DNA from: Thiorhodovibrio frisius
Lineage (GTDB): Bacteria > Pseudomonadota > Gammaproteobacteria > Chromatiales > Chromatiaceae
DNA length: 64,000 bases
NCBI RefSeq assembly: GCF_033954835.1
Contig: NZ_CP121471.1
Span: 3,156,501-3,220,500, forward strand
Direction: 5' to 3'
Positions 58,957 through 64,000 of the stretch are shown piece by piece (positions within the stretch are counted from its first letter, which is position 1; the number at the start of each line of letters is the position of its first letter). The position numbers and the translations under genes were made by a program. Under the pieces are notes generated by a model, which was given only the letters and a program-made list of their open reading frames with translations, was not told where the DNA came from and made no database searches.

Positions 58957-59484
58957 TCAGTCAAGCGCGTCGATCAAGCGGTCGAGCGTCGTCGGTGTCA
59001 GCCGCTCGTGATAGACCTTGTCGACCAGCACGGCGGGCGCATCCTTGCAGGCGCCGAGACACTCGAACTCTTTCAAGGTGAATTTGCCATCAGAACTGGT
59101 CTGGCCGGGTTCGATCCCATAGCGTTCGCGCACATGGTCGATCAACTCCTCGCTGCCATTGAGCAGGCAGGAGATGCTATTACAGACGCAGACCTTGTGG
59201 CGACCAACGGGCTCGAGATCATACATGCCGTAAAAGCTGGCCACCTCGTACACCGACACCTCGGGCATGTCGAGATAGGCCGCGATGTCGTCCATCAGCG
59301 CGCGCGTCAGGGAGCCACCATTGGAATCCTGCACCAAGGTCAGGGCCGCCATCACAGCGGATTGTTTCCATTCCGAAGGATACTTGGCGATCTCCCCATC
59401 AATGGCGGCGCGCAGATCCTCAGTGAACAGACTGGATTTATCGCGGTCGTGGATCACCGCCAGCGGAGCATTGCGAAAGCTCAT
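58957..59484 (-). CDS. nuoE: NADH-quinone oxidoreductase subunit E
   Basis: A 175-residue thioredoxin-fold 2Fe-2S subunit. The cluster cysteines are seen in [13 protein letters not shown] near residue 90 and [11 protein letters not shown] near residue 131. Its ATG overlaps the nuoD stop (ATGA at 59484), so translation is probably coupled. Confidence 0.96.
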   Translation of the reverse strand: MSFRNAPLAVIHDRDKSSLFTEDLRAAIDGEIAKYPSEWKQSAVMAALTLVQDSNGGSLTRALMDDIAAYLDMPEVSVYEVASFYGMYDLEPVGRHKVCVCNSISCLLNGSEELIDHVRERYGIEPGQTSSDGKFTLKEFECLGACKDAPAVLVDKVYHERLTPTTLDRLIDALD

Positions 59485-60743
59485 CAGCGGTCAACCTCCC
59501 CAAAGACAATATCCATGGTGCCGATAATGGCGACCACATCGGCCAGCATGTGCCCACGGGACATCTCATCCATCGCGGCCAGATGGGCAAAACCCGGTGC
59601 GCGCACTTTCAGCCGATAGGGCTTATTCGCGCCATCGGCGACGATATAACAGCCAAACTCGCCCTTGGGCGCCTCCACCGCAGCATAGACCTCGCCGGCT
59701 GGCGGGCAATAGCCCTCGGTAAAGAGTTTGAAGTGATGGATCAGGGCTTCCATGTCGTCTTTCATCTCGGTGCGCACTGGCGGCGAGACTTTGTGATCGC
59801 CGATCATCACCGGACCCGGATTGGCGCGCAGCCAATCAATGCACTGGCGAACAATACGGTTGGACTGACGCATCTCCTCGACCCGCACCAGATAGCGGTC
59901 GTAGCAGTCGCCATTCACACCCACCGGGATGTCGAAATCCACTTTGTCGTAAGCGGCATAGGGCTGCTTTTTGCGCAAATCCCATTCCACACCCGAGCCG
60001 CGCAGCATGGGGCCGGTAAAGCCCAACGCCTTGGCGCGCGCGCCATCGACCACGCCGATGCCGACGGTACGTTGCTTCCAGATGCGGTTGTCGGTCAGCA
60101 GGGTTTCGTATTCGTCGACCAAGTTCGGGAAGCGCTCGGTGAAATCCTGGATAAAGTCGAGCAGCGAGCCCTCGCGCGCCTTGTTCAGACTTTGGAACTC
60201 GCGCTTGCCGTGCCACTTGGAGCTTTCCTCCGAGAAGCGCGGCATCTGACCCGGCAAATCGCGATAGACACCGCCGGGGCGATAATAGGTGGCATGCAGG
60301 CGCGCGCCCGAGACCGCCTCGTAGCAGTCCATCAGGTCTTCGCGCTCGCGAAAACAGTACAGAAACACGCTCATGGCGCCGACATCAAGGGCATGGGCAC
60401 CGAGCCACATCAGGTGATTTAGAATCCGCGTGATCTCGTCGAACATCGTGCGGATGTACTGGGCGCGAATGGGTGCCTCAATGGCCAGCAGCTTTTCAAT
60501 TGCCCGCACATAGCCGTGCTCATTGCACATCATGGACACGTAATCCAGGCGGTCCATGTAGCCGATGCTTTGATTGAACGGCTTGGTCTCGGCCAGTTTC
60601 TCGGTGCCGCGATGCAAGAGCCCAATGTGCGGATCGGCGCGCTCGATCACCTCGCCGGACATTTCCAGCACCAAACGCAGCACACCATGCGCAGCCGGAT
60701 GCTGGGGGCCGAAATTCAGCGTGTAATTGCGAATCTCAGGCAT
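59484..60743 (-). CDS. nuoD: NADH-quinone oxidoreductase subunit D
   Basis: A 419-residue subunit related to [NiFe]-hydrogenase large subunits, lining the quinone site. The start [20 protein letters not shown] at 60743 is the family start; a longer frame is rejected. Quinone-site His and Tyr residues are seen in GPQHPAAHG and [16 protein letters not shown]. It overlaps the nuoC stop by 8 bases. NuoC and NuoD are separate proteins here, unlike the fused E. coli NuoCD. Confidence 0.97.
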   Translation of the reverse strand: MPEIRNYTLNFGPQHPAAHGVLRLVLEMSGEVIERADPHIGLLHRGTEKLAETKPFNQSIGYMDRLDYVSMMCNEHGYVRAIEKLLAIEAPIRAQYIRTMFDEITRILNHLMWLGAHALDVGAMSVFLYCFREREDLMDCYEAVSGARLHATYYRPGGVYRDLPGQMPRFSEESSKWHGKREFQSLNKAREGSLLDFIQDFTERFPNLVDEYETLLTDNRIWKQRTVGIGVVDGARAKALGFTGPMLRGSGVEWDLRKKQPYAAYDKVDFDIPVGVNGDCYDRYLVRVEEMRQSNRIVRQCIDWLRANPGPVMIGDHKVSPPVRTEMKDDMEALIHHFKLFTEGYCPPAGEVYAAVEAPKGEFGCYIVADGANKPYRLKVRAPGFAHLAAMDEMSRGHMLADVVAIIGTMDIVFGEVDR

Positions 60744-61467
60744 TGGCCCCTCCGCTGCTCGGACCCTCGGCAAGATAGCGGCTGTCATCGCGAATCACGC
60801 GCGGCACCAGCACGCGCGGCTCGATGCTGACTGGCTCGTAAACCACCCGTTGCTGCCCAGGGTCATAGCGCATCTCAACCTGACCGCTCAGCGGGAAGTC
60901 CTTGCGGAAGGGATGACCGACAAAGCCATAGTCAGTCAGGATGCGGCGCAAATCCGGATGGCCGTTGAACAGAATGCCGAAGAGATCGAAACACTCACGC
61001 TCAAACCAGTCTGCCACCGGCCAGAGCGGAACGACAGAATCCACCATGGGAGAGGAGCCCGCCGCATGGACCCGCAGGCGCAACCGACGATTGTGTTTCA
61101 GCGACAGCAGATGATAAACCACCGCAAAGCGTCCGTCGGAGTCCAAATCCAGATCGGGCTCGCGATCAACACCACGGCCAAAGCCGTCGCTCGAGGCAAG
61201 CTCCGTCTCCCATTCGGACTGACCGAAGGCTACGTAATCCACACCACAGAGATCAATCAACTGCTCAAAGCTGAATTCAGGCAGGTCGCGCAACTCGGCA
61301 CAAATGACGAGCAAATCGGCCGGCTTCACAACCAGGGTCAGTTCGCCATGCGCGCAGATGAGTTCATGTGCGCGCTCTCCGAAGGTCTCGACCAGTGACA
61401 CGGCCAGCGCGTCAAGGCGCGCATCGCCCGTACTCGTGGAAGGTGCGGTAACAGCGGGTTGATTCAC
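60736..61467 (-). CDS. nuoC: NADH-quinone oxidoreductase subunit C
   Basis: A 243-residue peripheral subunit of the 30-kDa family. Conserved C-terminal blocks are [40 protein letters not shown] and [16 protein letters not shown]. The N-terminal ~35 residues are low complexity. It lies 75 bases after nuoB. Confidence 0.96.
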   Translation of the reverse strand: MNQPAVTAPSTSTGDARLDALAVSLVETFGERAHELICAHGELTLVVKPADLLVICAELRDLPEFSFEQLIDLCGVDYVAFGQSEWETELASSDGFGRGVDREPDLDLDSDGRFAVVYHLLSLKHNRRLRLRVHAAGSSPMVDSVVPLWPVADWFERECFDLFGILFNGHPDLRRILTDYGFVGHPFRKDFPLSGQVEMRYDPGQQRVVYEPVSIEPRVLVPRVIRDDSRYLAEGPSSGGANA

Positions 61468-61542
61468 GGCAAAGTCAGAGTCTCGATAACGGGCACTGGC
61501 CTGAGATGCGTATCGCGGGAGGCACTACGGCAAACATGGGGC

Positions 61543-62022
61543 CTAGCGCGCGATGGTATTGGTACGGCGAATTTTGTTCTGCAGTTGCAGCACGCCATAA
61601 AGCAGCGCTTCGGCCGTTGGCGGGCAACCGGGAACGTAAATATCGACCGGGACAATGCGATCACAGCCGCGCACCACTGAATAAGAATAGTGGTAGTAGC
61701 CACCGCCATTGGCACAGGAACCCATGGAAATCACCCAGCGCGGTTCGGCCATCTGGTCATAGACCTTGCGCAGCGCAGGCGCCATTTTGTTGACCAGGGT
61801 GCCGGCAACGATCATCACATCGGACTGGCGCGGACTGGGGCGGAAAATAATCCCAAAGCGGTCAAGATCGTAGCGCGCGGCGCCGGCGTGCATCATCTCC
61901 ACGGCGCAGCAGGCAAGCCCAAATGTCATCGGCCATAAAGAGCCGGTTCGCGCCCAGTTGATCAGTTGATCGGCCGTCGTGGTGACGAACCCTTCTTCCA
62001 GCAAACCTTCAATGCTCATCAC
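61543..62022 (-). CDS. nuoB: NADH-quinone oxidoreductase subunit B
   Basis: A 159-residue subunit that holds the terminal cluster N2. The ligating residues are visible: the CC pair in [12 protein letters not shown] near residue 36, a Cys in [17 protein letters not shown] near 102, and one in [11 protein letters not shown] near 132. It hands electrons to quinone at the NuoB-NuoD interface. Confidence 0.97.
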   Translation of the reverse strand: MMSIEGLLEEGFVTTTADQLINWARTGSLWPMTFGLACCAVEMMHAGAARYDLDRFGIIFRPSPRQSDVMIVAGTLVNKMAPALRKVYDQMAEPRWVISMGSCANGGGYYHYSYSVVRGCDRIVPVDIYVPGCPPTAEALLYGVLQLQNKIRRTNTIAR

Positions 62023-62107
62023 ACGCTCCCCTCGTTCAACCCGAGGCCGACCCAGTCAGAGGCAACCTGATGCGAGGTTGCCGGATCAGAGACCACCGGA
62101 CTGGCGA

Positions 62108-62464
62108 TCATTCCCATTCGAGTGCGCCTTTCTTCCACTCGTAAATAAAACCGACAACCAAGATGCCAAGGAAGAGCACCATGGCGACCAAAGCCGTCAT
62201 TCCCAAGTCATCGAGCACCACGGCCCAGGGAAAAAGAAAGGCGATTTCAAGATCGAAAACGATAAAGAGGATAGCGACCAAGTAGTAACGCACATCAAAC
62301 TTGATGCGGGCAGTCTCGAAGGCATCGAAACCGCACTCGTAAGGAGAATCCTTCTCCGCATCAGGCTTGCGTGGACCAATAAGTGCGCCGAGCAACAAGG
62401 GGCCAACGCCAATGAGCAGCGCCACTCCTATGAAGATCAGAATATGCAGATAGCCCTCGAGCAT
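62108..62464 (-). CDS. nuoA: NADH-quinone oxidoreductase subunit A
   Basis: A 118-residue three-helix membrane subunit, exactly the usual length. The ATG at 62464 has a strong GGAGGAGG site 7 bases upstream. The conserved loop [10 protein letters not shown] with its Cys and the FLFPWAVV helix are intact. First gene of the nuo operon; the operon promoter probably lies between here and the tRNA gene. Confidence 0.97.
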   Translation of the reverse strand: MLEGYLHILIFIGVALLIGVGPLLLGALIGPRKPDAEKDSPYECGFDAFETARIKFDVRYYLVAILFIVFDLEIAFLFPWAVVLDDLGMTALVAMVLFLGILVVGFIYEWKKGALEWE

Positions 62465-62609
62465 GCGAGTGCCTCCTCCCCGGCGCAACAGTGGTTGTTA
62501 ATCCAGCCATTCCAGCAAGCGCTGTGTGACAGTCTTCAGGAGAACCAGCATTTTCTGGGTCATCCTGTTTTCTGGTTGCTTATTGATCCGTATTTAGCGG
62601 ATCCGTTTT

Positions 62610-62694
62610 TGGTGCCGACGGCCGGACTCGAACCGGCACGGCTTGCGCCACTGCCCCCTCAAGACAGCGTGTCTACCAATTCCACCACGTCGGC
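62610..62694 (-). tRNA. tRNA-Leu, anticodon GAG
   Basis: An 85-base minus-strand cloverleaf including an encoded 3' CCA. The acceptor arms GCCGACG / CGTCGGC pair fully. The anticodon stem CTGTC / GGCAG encloses the loop TTGAGGG, giving anticodon GAG, which reads CUC and CUU Leu codons. A long variable arm of the leucine type is present, and the T-loop reads GGTTCGAGTCC. Position between secG and nuoA is common in proteobacteria. Confidence 0.97.
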
Positions 62695-62702
62695 AAAAAC
62701 CT

Positions 62703-63275
62703 TCATTGTTCTTTGGTGTCCGATTGACTCTGTGAGTCGTCACCCGCTGCATCGTTACCCACTGCATCGACAGGCGCCAGATCCTGGAAATCCGGGGATG
62801 TGCCTTCGGCAGCCTCGCCGCTCAGATGCGCAGGCAGATCACCAAGTGGCACGTCAGAGGATTCTGCTTCCGTCCCCATCGAACGCGCCCCGGGTGGCAA
62901 ATCGCCAATCCCGTTTTCACCCGTGCCCTGCCCAACTTCTTCGGCACTTTGGCCGCCCTCGGGTTCAACAGCAAAGGGCAGCGCGGATTCGCTTACACCG
63001 GGTTCAGACGCTGGCAAAGCGTCCATCAGACCGGCGGGTTCCTCGACCTTGGTTGCGTAATAAGCCAGTGCGATACTGGTCAAGAAAAAGGCGGTTGCGA
63101 GAATGGCTGTCGAGCGCGATAGGAAATTGCCCGACCCCTGCGCTCCGAAGACAGTCGCCGATGCGCCACTGCCAAAAGCAGCTCCGGCATCCGCGCCCTT
63201 GCCATGTTGTATCAGCACCAGCGCGATCAATCCGATCGCGAGCAGCAGATGGAGGATGGTTAAAACTGTTTGCAT
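62703..63275 (-). CDS. secG: Preprotein translocase subunit SecG with long acidic C-terminal tail
   Basis: The first ~75 residues are a typical SecG: helix [20 protein letters not shown], the conserved [20 protein letters not shown] turn and a second helix ([17 protein letters not shown]). It assists SecYE in protein export. About 115 further residues follow, rich in Glu, Asp, Gly, Pro and Ser. Most SecG proteins end after roughly 75-130 residues, so 190 is long. The tail has no recognisable domain and is likely disordered. It follows tpiA, as in many proteobacteria. Confidence 0.93.
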   Translation of the reverse strand: MQTVLTILHLLLAIGLIALVLIQHGKGADAGAAFGSGASATVFGAQGSGNFLSRSTAILATAFFLTSIALAYYATKVEEPAGLMDALPASEPGVSESALPFAVEPEGGQSAEEVGQGTGENGIGDLPPGARSMGTEAESSDVPLGDLPAHLSGEAAEGTSPDFQDLAPVDAVGNDAAGDDSQSQSDTKEQ

Positions 63276-63445
63276 GAAAGACTCGCGACCTCAAATAGCC
63301 GCTTCCACTCAGCCCTGGCTGTTCTGATATTCCAATCCAGGATGCCAATATGGCAGCCTGGACCCCAATTTACGCTGAAAACTGGCCCAAATCTGTGGGG
63401 CCAGATAACCGCGACGCGCTCGCACCGCTGCGACCAGGCAACTGC

Positions 63446-64000
63446 TCAGGCATTCGCCTCTGCCGCCGCGCAAATGGCGAGAAAGTCGCTTGCTTTCAAG
63501 GCTGCGCCGCCAATCAGGCCGCCGTCGATATCCCCCTGCCCGATTAGCTCCATGGCATTGCCAGGCTTCATGCTGCCACCGTAGAGAATCCGCACCGCAT
63601 CGGCATGTGCCTGGCTTTTGGCAGCAATGCGCTGGCGCAGGAAAGCGTGCACCTCCTGGGCTTGCTCCGGGGTGGCCGTGACGCCTGTGCCTATGGCCCA
63701 GACCGGCTCGTAGGCAATGACACCGCTACCAATGGCCTCTGCTCCAATCCCTTCGAGGACGGCGTCGAGATGACGCGCGACCACTTCCTCGGTCTTGCCA
63801 TGCTCGCGCTCCTCAAGGGACTCGCCCACGCAGAGAATGGGAGTGAGCCCAACGGCAAGCGCCTGCTGATATTTCTTCGCGATGGTCGCGTCGCTTTCGG
63901 CGTTGAACATGCGCCGCTCGGAATGACCGATGATTGCATAGGTGCACCCGAACTCATGAATCATACGCGCGGATACTTGGCCGGTAAAGGCCCCGTCGGT
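63446..64000 (-). CDS. tpiA: Triosephosphate isomerase (5' end outside window)
   Basis: Glycolytic and Calvin-cycle enzyme interconverting glyceraldehyde 3-phosphate and dihydroxyacetone phosphate. The visible 184 residues start in the frame at 64000 ([16 protein letters not shown]). The electrophilic His is in [10 protein letters not shown], the catalytic Glu in [11 protein letters not shown], and the phosphate-binding loops are [12 protein letters not shown] and [10 protein letters not shown]. The first ~65 residues, with the catalytic Lys, lie beyond the window. A start at 63964 would truncate the barrel and is rejected. Confidence 0.97.
   Translation of the reverse strand, partial: TDGAFTGQVSARMIHEFGCTYAIIGHSERRMFNAESDATIAKKYQQALAVGLTPILCVGESLEEREHGKTEEVVARHLDAVLEGIGAEAIGSGVIAYEPVWAIGTGVTATPEQAQEVHAFLRQRIAAKSQAHADAVRILYGGSMKPGNAMELIGQGDIDGGLIGGAALKASDFLAICAAAEANA

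Noticed and set aside
62585-62610. Hairpin GATCCG-TATTTAG-CGGATC followed by CGTTTTT on the plus strand
   Set aside because: It looks like an intrinsic terminator for plus-strand transcription, but no plus-strand gene lies before it; possibly chance or an antisense terminator.

Overview
The window is high-GC, densely coded chromosomal DNA from a purple sulfur bacterium, most likely a Chromatiaceae-like gammaproteobacterium. The evidence is a magnesium-chelatase block for bacteriochlorophyll synthesis (bchI-bchD-bchO), a menaquinone cluster (menF-D-B-A-C-H), a complete 14-gene nuo operon with separate nuoC and nuoD, and the tpiA-secG-tRNA-Leu-nuo order common in proteobacteria. The genus assignment is inference; no 16S gene is present.

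Layout. 1-5.3 kb: 3' part of a chemoreceptor gene, a cold-shock protein and a large MscS-type channel. 5.6-14.5 kb: a type I restriction-modification locus. hsdM, a truncated DUF1016_N gene, hsdS and hsdR run in one direction. The hsdS-hsdR interval holds a REP-like palindrome cluster, a decayed HigB-like toxin with an intact HigA-like antitoxin, a small acidic protein and a fold-back element. 14.7-18.2 kb: a 7TMR-DISM diguanylate cyclase, then a nucleotidyltransferase/small-protein cassette bracketed by 82-bp direct repeats, then a NUDIX hydrolase whose 3' end lies in one of those repeats. 18.2-27.7 kb: glgX, a FIST sensor protein paired with a multidomain GGDEF-EAL protein, a Uma2-family protein, and gnd and zwf of the oxidative pentose phosphate pathway. 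27.7-34.4 kb: an MscK-like channel, a glutaminyl cyclase, another diguanylate cyclase and an alpha/beta hydrolase. 34.5-41.8 kb: the men genes, without menE. 42.3-47.3 kb: bchI, bchD, bchO and a PfkB-family adenosine kinase. 47.4-62.5 kb: nuoN to nuoA on the minus strand. 62.6-64 kb: tRNA-Leu(GAG), secG with a long acidic tail, and the 3' part of tpiA.

How the genes work together. menFDBACH makes the naphthoquinone that the nuo complex can use as electron acceptor. BchI, BchD and BchO serve Mg insertion into protoporphyrin IX. GlgX, Zwf and Gnd connect glycogen breakdown to NAD(P)H production. Three c-di-GMP proteins, a chemoreceptor and a FIST protein suggest strong environmental sensing.

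I found no rRNA, CRISPR array, intact insertion sequence or prophage. The strongest candidates for something new are the repeat-bracketed nucleotidyltransferase cassette and the DUF1016_N fragment spliced between hsdM and hsdS.
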